Positions 37,701 to 49,700 of a DNA stretch of 64,000 nucleotides are shown here, one piece after another. Below the pieces are notes generated by a model. The model did no database searches, was not told the origin of the DNA, and worked only from the letters and a program-made list of their open reading frames with translations. The stretch comes from Gordionus sp. m RMFG-2023 (taxonomy: Eukaryota > Nematomorpha > Gordioida > Chordodea > Parachordodidae), in NCBI RefSeq assembly GCF_954871325.1, contig NC_088779.1:5644846-5708845 (forward strand). Direction: 5' to 3'. Both the position numbers and the translations under genes were made by a program. The number at the start of each line of letters is the position of its first letter. The stretch's first letter is position 1.

Positions 37701-40700
37701 CATTTTTACAATATAGCAGCATATTATTTTTTTTATTAAAAAAACATCAAATAAATAAATTTATTTTCATTTCAAAATATAATAATATAAATAAAAAATA
37801 TTAAATCATATCATGTTTATTTGTTGATAATAATAAAATATTTACATTAAATATAAATAAAATAAATTATTTTACTAAAATAAATAAATAATAATTAATG
37901 CTAAGCATCGATGCAGAATTTTGACTAATTTATTTTAGCCAATTTTTAGGCTTAGCCCATTTTTAGGCTTAGCCAATTTTTAGGCTTAGCCGATTTTTAG
38001 GCTTAGCCAATTTTTAGGCTTAGCCGATTTTTAGGCTTAGCCAATTTTTAGGCTTAGCCGATTTTTAGGCTTAGCCTAATTAGGTTTAGCCGATTTTTAG
38101 GCTTAGCCTAATTAGGTTTAGCCGATTTTTAGGCTTAGCCTAATTAGGCTTAGCCGATTTTTAGGCTATACCTAATTAGGCTTAGCCGATTATTCCACCT
38201 AAAATCTCGGCTAAGCCGTTTTTAGTCGGCTAAAATTAGCCGATTACGCAACACTAATCATGTTTGTTCGTTCAATTCGAACAAAAATGGCGGGAATTTA
38301 TTTATATTCAAAATATAAAACAAATTTTTATACACAATAATATATTGAAAAAATCAGATATTTTATAGAAGATTTTATGCTAATAACGAGTAAATTTGTA
38401 TAAAAAAAAACCAATGATCAAAACGCTGCACCATTATATGACACTAATTCAACGCGTATAACCGAATATAGAAACAAAAAATCTCTACTGCACCCAATAA
38501 TTATCCTTAACCATGGGGATGCAGATGCATTTATTAATCATGAGTTTATAAGCTAAAAAACTATAGCGTAATATCTTGTATGCTCCTGGCTAGTGATGCA
38601 AAATCCCTCCAAAAAAAAAAAGGCTAATTCATTATTTTAACCAGAATATATCGCCCAAGCCCCGAGATTTGGCGATGTACAAACCTTTGTGCCATATATG
38701 GGGCAAAATTTTCAGGTTTGCTTAATATTATTTTGGATAAAATACTGAGTTCGCCGATTTTAAAAATCAGCTCTGATGAAGCAATCTTGCATCACTACTC
38801 TCTCGTCGTATCCATCATTCTAAATACACCTACGCGTTCTTCATTGTAACTTATTTAAATTTTTCTTTCTTAGTAGGAATTATTACCCCCCCCCCCCCAC
38901 CCCTTTACATTTTTAATATAAACTAAAAGTAGCGTACTGTAGGGGAAGAGAGGGAGCTAGAACCCCCCAGAAATTAATAAATTCCTCATTTATTTAAGTT
39001 GAGCACCGTGAGATTGTATTGGCTAATGACGCCATTGAAAACAAGCCCTAATCTGTATTTTGATAGGGTCGGATAAAGTTTTTTTTGGCCAAACTTGGAT
39101 TCGAATCCCAAACTATGAACTGCAATCATGGTGTTTACTTCTGAGTTTCCATACCATTTTAAAAAGAGGGTTTTTGTATATAATGATTAATGATAGTTCA
39201 AAAAGGTGCTGCATGTTTTTTTGTGCAATTTCATTTTAAAAAATCTTGTCATATCTTTTTACTACCAATATAGTAAAAATGTAATGACGTTGCTTTTCTT
39301 AATAATGTTTATGGTTTATCTTTTTTTTTAAACACATTTCTAAATGACATCTGTCTCCTTAGTCATTGTCATCACGTGATTTATTTAGCCCAAGAAACAC
39401 TTCTCTTCTCGGTTAAGCCAATTCTTAAAAATAGCTAATTAGATTTTGACCAAAATATTATAACCTATGCCTCTAAATTTTGATAATAGATGTTCAAACC
39501 TTTCTGCTAACAGTGGGCAAAATCTCCAAGCCTGGATAACTTATTTTGGTGAAAATCTTGAATTAGCCCATTAAAAAAAACTCGCTTAAATGTGACTAGT
39601 TAGATATTTAAAAATTATTTTTTTGGTGCAGATAGCGAAAAAAAAATTCTTTCTAGCCTACTCTTCCTTTTAAAAAATTTCGATTTTGCTTTAAAAATTA
39701 TAAATAAATTGAATTTTGATCTCATTTAATAAATTTATTATTGTTTTCTTTTGAAATGATGTATAAAATTAAAGATATTAATTATATAATAATATAAACA
39801 ATAAAAAATATCTGATCACGGGTTTTTTGTAATTATCGGCCCGATCTTTATCGGAATATCAGAAGAGCCCTACCCTGCATACACAGTTGGCGCGAATTTG
39901 TGGCAAATTATAAAAAAAATTAATGTAAAAATATTATATTTATATCATATTTAACGTCGCCACGAATTCGCGTTAACTGTGAATGCCGGGCTATTCAGAA
40001 CGATGTCAAATTTAAGAAACCGGAAATAAATTTTTGGAGATTTTGGGAAATTAGAGAGACATTTAAAAAAATTAGAACCGCTAGCTAATTCATTACAAAA
40101 GACGTTTGGCAAATTTGAATAAATTTAGATCAAAAATCCTTAATTATTTCCCGGACAGACTTCATTGATATAAAAATATTCGTGAATTACAAATTTTTTT
40201 TATTATAATAAACCAGTAGATGCTTTAGATTCGGGCGAAAAAAAATTTGGATTCATGGGATTCTCTCATTTACAATTTATCTTCTCCCCTCCTTATTTTT
40301 AAAAACACAATAAATTTAGCATTATTAATTTAATCATAATGACAATTAGTTACACCTTTCTGAGGTTTTTATTTTGGAAATCAAAAAAATTTAAAGTAAA
40401 AAAAACCACATTTGATTTATTACGCGCTAAAAAAATCGATAATTTAGGAAATTTTGTAAGGGAATATTTTTTTGATAAATCCTTTTTTAAATTACTTTGA
40501 TCATAATATTCTCTTCATCTAATAAAAACATCAACCATTATCTTTGTAATATAGCCATAAGCCAACTACTTATGCGGTATGAGGACTTCACATGAATATT
40601 ATATAAAAATTAAATTATCATAAAAATAATTTGCTAATTTTTTTATACTCATAACGCCATCTTGCGGATTAAAACATATTTTCTTAACATTTTTAAAAAT

Positions 40701-43700
40701 TATTTTTAAAGTTTAATCATTATTATTAAATATAATATGATTTTACAATATATTCTAAGATCTTATTAATCTTAAATTTTAATTGACAAAAATAATTATT
40801 TAAATTAATATAGTAAAAACGGTTTCATAGAGAAAAATAAACAGTGTAATATAATATTAATTTAATTACCATATATAAATATGTATATCGTGATTAAAAA
40901 ATACTTGAAAGCTTTTATGAAGTTTGTTCCATTATCAGTTACAAATTGTGTAATTTTTATGTTATATTTTTATTAATATATCAAACAATATATTATAATC
41001 ATAGTTGCTAAGTCAATTCAAACAAAAAGCGCTTGAATTTATTTATATTCGAAATATTAAAAAAAATTTATAGTTCGGATAAATGCAATATTCTTCGATT
41101 TCTCAGAATCGGATAGAATTTATTTTATAGAAATTTACATGAAAACCCTATTTCATCATTAAAATAACGCAGTAATATTGGGAATGTTTTAGTTTCATTA
41201 ATAAAGAAATTGGATGATTTTCCATCAAATCCTCTAAGACGTGTTTTTAAGTTAAGGACCAATAATATTTAACACTAGTTTTGAGGCTTTTGTTCAGCCA
41301 TATTTTATTTATTGGCTATTTCGAATCATGAAAGATAATAGGCAATAGGTTTGTAGTGCAATCTGTAAATAGATAACTAAGTGAATGTTTTATCCTGTTA
41401 GATTAATGCCGTTTCGACTATTGCATTATTATCATCACAAAAATTATTGATTTTAAAGGATTGGATATTATTTGATCCTTATTAAATTGGACATATGTTT
41501 TTGCCTTGTTGAATATTATATTTTTATATCATATTATATAATTGCATTTTAACTATTTTCTTTATTTTCTCTAATCCATGAATAAGTGAAATTCTATGTT
41601 AATTAGGTTTTGCAATTTAAATTTTTTTTGTTAGTTAATGTTAAACTTTCTTTAATTCTCTTTAATTTATATATAATTTAAATTGATAAATAAAATTGAA
41701 AAAGAAATGAAATTCCCAACTGGGTTTGTGAATAAATTATTTCAAAAATTATTAAGATAAATATAAAATTGCAAAAATTTTAAATAAAATTTTAAAAAAT
41801 ACAGAATTGCTTTAAACTTATAAAATATCCTTTTATATAATATTATATAAGATACTTATTTCACGTTTGCCTAAGAATCATTTTCATCATCAGAATCAAA
41901 AGAAAGAATTGTAATATGAATTATCATAATAATTCATGTTAAAATTAAAAGGTGTTAAATTAAATTTTCCATTCAACATGCCCAAGGAAAAAGAGGATAA
42001 ATAGATGTCGTTTTGATGGAATGGGGGGAACAAAACCTAGGTGGTGACCAAAGATAAAGAATGAATTTGGCAAATAATGACAAGAAAATGTTGGATTAGA
42101 CTAGTGCCAATGCCCAGGAAGCGTGGAAGACGAAGAAAGGGAATTAGAAGGAAAGCAGCTGGCTTACCCGGGTGAACCTGGAAAGGGTCACTAAACAAAG
42201 AATAATAATAGAATAAAATTTTAAATTAAAAAGTCATCGCTGAATATTTAAATCCAATATAATATTAAAATAAATATTTTGAGTTTTGAGATTTCCTCCT
42301 TATAAGCTTCTTGTTTATAAAAAAAATTTAGGCCGCGAATCAGATAAGATAGATATAAAAAAAGAATATGCCAGCGGATCGTGGGCGTGGTGGGCCAAAC
42401 AATATCGATTTTGTATCCCTCTAATTCAGCTCATTGTAGTAGTTTAATATTATATGCAAAAATAATCGCTGAGCGCATTAAATCTGATTCCAACCCTGAA
42501 TCCCTTTTTTGTTGACCAAGCGGGTTAGGAAATTATAACCGGACCCGGCAAAATATATCGGATTAGAACCCCGTATTACTAAAATGAGTTAGGATATATT
42601 TGTAAAAGATTATTATTATATTTATTATAATTATTGCTAAAAAACCAATCGTTAGAATAATAACTTTGTAAACGAATCAAATATATCCGCTACCCATCCT
42701 CTAGAGGCATATCTCTAGCCCCTAAAAGATATATGGATATCGAGGTAAATTTCCCCCTTCCTCCCTCCCGTTAAATGTAAACAAGGAAGACTAGAAAAAT
42801 AATGAATCAAATAATATAATATATTAAAATAAAATATAGGTAATTTTTTTTAAAATATTTTAAATTTTTATAACAATTTTTCATAAAGCTTATGGCTAAA
42901 GGCCCTAATTGTGTAGTTTGAAAGATCGAGCAACTATTTTAACTTTCAAATTGTCAGAAATTAATGTCAGTATAACTATTTAACATTACATGAAATAACA
43001 TAATACTTCCTAGTTCACATCCATTAGAGCATTTATTTGAATTAAATGATTCATTTTATTCTAAATTAAAGTAATCAATACCTTCTGTCTATTCTCTAAA
43101 AAATTATTGCTTCCTAGTTCACATCCATTGGAGCATTTATTTGAATTAAATAATTCATTTTATTCAAAACTAAAGTAATCAATACCTTCTGTCTATTCTC
43201 TAATTATTGCTTCACCTATTTTTACTTTTTCTCTATATCGTCAATAAATCTACCCCAGTTCAAAATATAGGATGAGAAATAATTATCCATTAGATTCAAC
43301 GTATATATATTATATATTATATATATCTCGAGTAGCTTATATAATGTAACAAAATAATAGATAGTTCTTCCGATTCTTAAAAAGAAACGTAAATGATTTA
43401 ATATAAATAAAATATTTTATTACTTAACAAAGAAAGAAGGTATCATATAATTTACCCATATTTGAAGGATAAAAAAAAACCTTTAAAATGAACTAAGATC
43501 AAGTAATCAATTTAAATATTAAAATGTCATAAAAATAATATTTATAATATTAACCAATATCAAAATAATATTACTATTTTGTTTTTTGAAATAAAATTAA
43601 TTAAATTAAGATACAAATATTTCCCAAAAATTTGTATCTCGTGTATCGGGTTTAAAAATATGGTAATGATTATAAGAAGGTTAAAAATAGAATGTGGAAA

Positions 43701-46700
43701 ACGTTATAAATTCGTCAGTATAATGGAGGTGAAAATATATAACGGAATTTACAACCATCGACGAGTGGCTTCTGAAGGAGGCTTGTTGAATTTATTATTG
43801 TAAATCAAGGATGCATATTAATCCAAATAAATAGAGAGACAAGAGTCAGTCATAAAGATGAAGGTTAAAAAAACGTGACAAGAGAACGGCTGAACATTAG
43901 AAACATTTTGAATAAGTAAGAATTCCTAATAATCGCCCGATGTAACTTGTTTTACATAAGTTTTGGTCTGCTCTACATTTAATACTTGCGTGGGTGAACA
44001 TTATTATCACATGTTCAAAGAAAAAAATATATATTATTAATATCTTCAAACCAATAAAGTACAAAAATAGCTCTTCAGGCGAAAAAAAATTACTTTTCAT
44101 TTATTTTTGCAATCAATTTAGTTTTTTACATTATCCTTTAGATTATAATCTTCATAACTTCGAAACCAATGAAACCAAAACTTTTCTTACTCAACTATAT
44201 TTCTTCTCATAAGTTATACATAAAAAATGAGAGTTTAAAAAAAATTTAGATCTAACTTGCGCGAATTTGTGACCGAAAGAAATCCACTCCTTCTCAATCA
44301 AGACCTCAAATCCCTCGATGGTTCTGTAGTAAGGATCGAGCATCAACATGGATAGGGATGTCAGCTGTTTGAAATGTATAAAATAAATTGTTTCTTACTT
44401 TCTTTCTTTATATATATTAATATTTTTTTTAAATATCCTTTTGTAAAGAAAAAGGCGCACTTGAGCCGTTCTATCCCACCCATCGCTGCAATGAACGAAT
44501 ACGGAAGATTGTTGGTTGTCTATTTTATCGACTATCCGTAAAGCACCGAAAAGTATGGTCTTTTTGTGAGTGATTGATTTATTTTTTAACCAAATAAAAC
44601 ATTGTAAAAAAATATATATATAATTAATACGATAAAGTTTAGCTAATGATAAAAACATTTTTATGAATCATCTCTTTATTTATAATAATTTCACAATAAA
44701 TTTTTATAGGTAAAGATGAGCCGGTAGGCTTTTAAATTTCCAGGGTTGGTAGGAAAGGGGAGAGGAATTTAAACGATACGTGGATTACATAATCCCTCCC
44801 TCCAATATTTAGTGATGGTTTTACCTTACATCCGTTGTTTAAGATGATTGTTTAGTCTAAATATAGAGAAAGGGTGGAAGAGAGAAAGAAAGTCATATAT
44901 CAAGAATTAGTGCTTAGGGGCAATGTGTTAATTTTTCAATTTTGTATCATTTTTTTGGGGTGCGTCTTTTTTTTTGAATTTAAGGAATTTATTTTACCAG
45001 AAATGTAGACCATCATGTTTGGAATACCTATTCCTATGAATTTCAGACAATATTGCCATGAACTTTTGAACTTAATATAATTTATATTCATTTTTATACA
45101 TAGATTTTTCATATAAATTATAAATGACTTAAAAGTGACAAGTAAAATTAGCTATAATTCATAAGATAGGTATTCTAAACATGCTGGAATACATTTACGG
45201 TAAACTATGATTTTTAAATTTAAAAAAACGTGCTCAAAAAATTATCTTATCTTTAAAAAATAACACATTGCTGCTAATATATATATTATGCATACCCTAA
45301 TGTGTTCTAGCCATTGGGTGGCTTCTAGCTTTGTCAACCAATGTTCCTCGTCCACGTAAGGGAAGCATTCTTGAGTCAATTTTTTCAAGCTACATTTGAA
45401 AAAGATATGACTATAAAAAGTGTTTCCAAGAGAAGTGTTTATATAGAAATGATCATAAAAAAGGAGCATATTAGGAGATGCGAATATGCAAAAAGTTAGA
45501 GTTTGATAATTTGTTTTGTCCTAAATTGCCTTGTTTGATCGGAAGTGAGAAGTATAGTTTATTAATTAATATTTTTGGCCGTTTAAGCCAATTTTTATTC
45601 TTGAGTCAATTTTTTCAAGCTATATTTAAAAAAGAATAGAAAGTGTTTCCAAGAGTAGTGATAAATGAAAATGATCATAAAAAAGGAGCATATTAGGAGA
45701 TGCGAATACGCAAAAAGTTAGAGTTTGATAATTTATTTTGTCCCAAATCGCCTTGTTTGATCGGAATTGAGAAATATAGTTTATTAATTAATATTTTTGG
45801 CCGTTTAAGCCAATTTTTAGCTGGCTAAAAATTCGGCTAAACAGAGTTGTTAGAAACTATCACTTTGGTTTCGGCTTTTTTCTTAAAAATATAGCAGCTC
45901 AACGCTGAAAGATTATGAATTAAAAACGTCTTAAAGTTAACAGCAGATATTCTACGGCATGCCCCTGTAGATTGAGCAAAATTAGCCGGCATTTAGCCAT
46001 TAAACAACTATACTCATAAGGCAGAGAGAATTGATGTGCTTAAAATATCTAGCATTCCAATTGTAAAGTAGAAAGTTTCTGAAATTGCCTTTTAAATGTG
46101 GAGGGGAAAAAAATGCCTATCTATAAATAATATAGTATAAAAAATAAATTAAACAAATTATTTGTTATATCATCCAATTTCAAATACACAATACAGATAT
46201 CAAATGAAATCGTATTTATAAAACGGTTTTTTAGAAAGAAATAGGTGGCTATATAGGAGACATATAAGAGCCTTAATGGATAAAGGGAAATAATTAGATA
46301 GAGGTATTAAAAATAAGATGGCTGTAAAAAAAAATTTAACCCGCTTGGTGACTACTTTTTAGTAAGCTAATTTTAAAAAAAAAATCATAACTGACCTGTC
46401 TGGAGACAACTTACGCAAAATACCGAACAGCGTTTATTGGTGTATTCAGAAAAAAAGAATTAACAAAATCATCTACTCTGATATTGTAATTTGGAAGAAG
46501 AAAACAGGTATTTAAGTACCTTTCCCTGACCACATGAATATTGTGAATGTCCAGAAAAATAAGTTCGGTGTCCTTGTAGTGCTCCTCCGACTCGTAACCG
46601 CCTCCTTTGGCCTTGAATAAAAAAAAAGTAAAGCTAAAATCTTCATAATAAATGACAAATAAAGCGATTCTAGATTTCTTATACTATAGAGTTTTAAGTT

Positions 46701-49700
46701 AAACAAATGCTATAGGAGAGGGACTTTTTTTAAAAAAATACTATGCCCTGTGAGTGTTGTCAGCCTTGAAATCTTGGGAAAAGGGGGACATTTTTTTTAA
46801 GCGAAAATAATTAAGAAGAAAACCTTAATAAATTTAGCAGAAAAAGAAAGAAATTTTAACAAAAAAATGGAAATTCTGTCAAATTTATCAAAAAAAAAGA
46901 AAATTCTAACAAATTTAGGAGAAAAAGAAGGAAATTCCAACAAATTTAGGAGAAAAAGAATTCTAAAAAATTTAACAAAAAAAGATGGATATTTTAGCAA
47001 ATTTGTTTTTGGTGGAAATAGAGATTTTTAATGGGGGATTCATGGATAGTTGGCATCACTATCTCAGATGCAAACTATAAAATATTTAGATTTAGAATTC
47101 ACAACGTACACATCATTTAATGACAACAAAAATAATTTTCCCTTTAAAGTCGAAACAATCTAAAAATTAAAAAAAAGTCTTTTTTTAGATTAGATCTTTA
47201 CTTTATTAGCCACGGCGTTGATCCTAGGCCGGGCGTCATACACCGTCAAGTACCGGGAAAAATGAGCGTTGGCTTCAATCACGTGCCGCAAGTAGGAGGC
47301 GTCTATTTTCGGCGAGGAGCCCCCGAGCAGACCGCTTAGGGGTTGGGCACCCCTCACGAGGCAGGCTTCCCGTGGTGGAGTTCGAGGCTTGAATTTGATT
47401 ATATATATGGAAATATAAAATAATTTCTTTAAAATTCATGTACTTATTTCGGAAATATCCATGATTATCTATGCATAAACTGATTTACGTGCCGTTTGTT
47501 TATTTATAAATAACAAATATAATCGGTTCGATTTAAACTATATAGAGTTCTCTCTCCCTTTCAATCACTTTTCGATTATGGGAGGGAGAGCAATTTTTTT
47601 TTAAAAAAACGCATTATGTCATTATCACGTGTTTCTTTATTCAAATATAAAATATCATCGCTTCGATTATCATAGAGTTCTAACATTTCAATCAACTATA
47701 AACAAGAAAGTGATTCTTTTTTTTTAAAAAAAACATCTGTTAAATATGATTGACACTTGGTGGAAGCTTTTGAAAGGAAACGATTCTGACCTCTAAATTA
47801 ATTGTAGTAAATTCTCAAACGATATTCAAATAAAAATTTTTTTAAAAAAGGAGAATTTATTTTGACTTTTTACATCTTGCGAATTGGAATGACATTTCCA
47901 GGAAAGGACGGGCAAACGATTTTTTGAACGGAAACGGGCGACGTTTGTGAGCATATCATCATCGGCTGCCCTGGGCACGCATAACTTCATTTTTTGTGAT
48001 AAACACGTCAGTTTGAAGAATAAAAAATAATTAAATCTTATTATAATATCTTTTCTTTCTTTCTTCCGTATTATCTATATCAATGACATAAAATACTACC
48101 TAGACATGTGTGGTAGGTGCACCGTCGCAAATCAGCTGATGACACCATTTTAGTTTCCCATATGTAAATAAAATAATTTATATAAAATTTTTATTATAAC
48201 TTTTTTTTAAAAAATCAAAGATTTTCACGGCAAACATAAATGACATGTCACCAGCTGATCTGTATTCAACGACGCTTCGAAATATATTTGAACGAGTCGT
48301 CAACCTTTTATATGTGACAAGAGGTGGGGGGGGGGGGGTTGTAATTATATTAATTTTAACACTTATTTCCTCTAGGTAATTTTTTTTTATTTAATAGCGC
48401 TATTTCCAATTTTAAAAATAAAACTCAATGATTTTATAAATTTTATTTGGTGTTTACTTTAAAAAAATATATATATTAATTGTTATAAGAATTGTTATTG
48501 AAAGGTCGTTTAAAAAAAATATTTTTAATTTTAATAAAAATGGAAAGAATCAAAATATTTTAGAAACACATTTCTTTTTAATAAAAAAAATACCTTGTCC
48601 CACCCTTTTTAAAGTTTAATAATTGCATTCCTTTATTTCTATTTCTTTCTTTCGTTGACTATTTTTTTCTTCTTTCATGCATTCGTTTCACTCATTCTTC
48701 AATCCTTGAAACTTATATATGAATCGTTTTATTACTGCCCAAATTTATAAAAAATACATATTAAATCTTTAAATAAATAACTAATTATATATATGTTCAT
48801 TTTCTTCCTTTTTCTTTCTTTCATTCTTCTCTCCCTTCTTTCTTTTTCTCTTATTTAGGTCTATTTTAAAAAAGATCCTACGCCTTAAAATTTCCCCAAA
48901 AAAAAGATTCGAAATCGAGGAAATCAAGTTTTTATAACAAAAGTAAGATAATATTTCTTATAAACCACAAAAAAATATATTAAATTGATTTTATACCAAG
49001 CTAGGATAGGTATCACAGAACGTGTAATCTCTATTAATGTCGGTCAGCCGCCAGGATTCATCTGGGAGTCCCTAAACAGAATAATTCATATTTATTTTAT
49101 TAAGTTGTTATATGAAGATTGGAGAAGGGAAACAAAAAATGTAAGTAATGTTGTTATATCACCTAACTTTGACCAATTCCAAAATGGTTCTTTCAAGTTT
49201 TTATCCTGTAGAATTAGCTCCAATATTTAAGTTCAGGTTCAACTTAGAGGTTTCAGTCTATTTTTAAAGTTAAAAGTTTGGCTAAACTTTATTGAAATTG
49301 GCTAAAATTATGCGACATAATAACACGGCTAGAATTCATAGGAAATTCCTAATCAAATGGTTGATACTTATTTTATAGTCATTTCATTTGCAGGAGAGAG
49401 AGACGAGACGAGAAGAAGAATAGATCCATTCTTCCTATTTTATCTGTTCTAGGCCTAATTCATTACTATATTTACGAGTAGTGATGCAAAATCGCTATAT
49501 ATGAGCCGATTTTTAAAAACGGCTAACTAAATATTTTTCAATATTTTAGCAAAAAATAAAAATTTTGATTAAACCTTAGATTTTTCGTTAATAGATTTCT
49601 AAACCTTTGTGACATCTATAAGCAAAATCTTCAGGCTAGATATACTACTTTTCTGTACATCACTATTTACGAATATAATTTTATTTTAAATCGTTTTTTT

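Larger units (their letters stand above)
33929..38256. mobile_element. 4.3-kb foldback element with hAT-like ends
   Basis: Perfect 8-bp target duplications ATCATGTT at 33921-33928 and 38257-38264. Tips TAGTGTTGCGTAATCGGCTA and its inverse. Arms: tip arrays of GGCTAAGCCTAAAAATC (33946-34145; inverse 37930-38240), a unique ~450-base stretch matched in inverse (34145-34600; 37475-37930), then opposed arrays of a ~118-base unit. A spacer of about 300 bases (35580-35880) is the only non-palindromic part. No transposase remnant is present, so any movement must have used an enzyme supplied in trans; the ends and duplication length point to hAT. Confidence 0.93.
30745..41140. repeat. Tandem segmental duplication, copies A and B
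   Basis: Copy A runs from about 30745 to 33928 and resumes at 38265-38400 after the foldback; copy B runs from about 38430 to 41140. Shared landmarks: GACACTAATTCAAC at 30768 and 38443, CTCCTGGCTAGTGATGCAAA at 30911 and 38583, C tracts at 31145 and 38886, CTATCTTTGCAG-type tracts, and TTCAATTCGAACAAAAA-like ends at 38271 and 41014. Divergence is clear by eye, so it is not recent. Boundaries are approximate. Confidence 0.85.
30408..44256. other. 13.8-kb MTMR2 intron
   Basis: Holds, left to right on the plus strand: duplicated segment A from about 30745, two hAT-type MITE copies, C tracts, a 237-bp GC-tipped MITE, a local triplication, the giant foldback element, the end of segment A, duplicated segment B to about 41140, then AT-rich sequence with one GC-richer patch at 42085-42190 and a tandem repeat at 43007-43205. 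Confidence 0.85.

Noticed and set aside
33946-38240. CRISPR-like regular repeats
   Set aside because: Units are contiguous tandem repeats with no unique spacers, in a eukaryotic intron, flanked by a transposon target duplication.
39080-39120. GGATTCGAATCC resembling a tRNA B box
   Set aside because: No A box at the right distance and no cloverleaf; the duplicate at about 31365 has it altered. Not a tRNA or a clear SINE.
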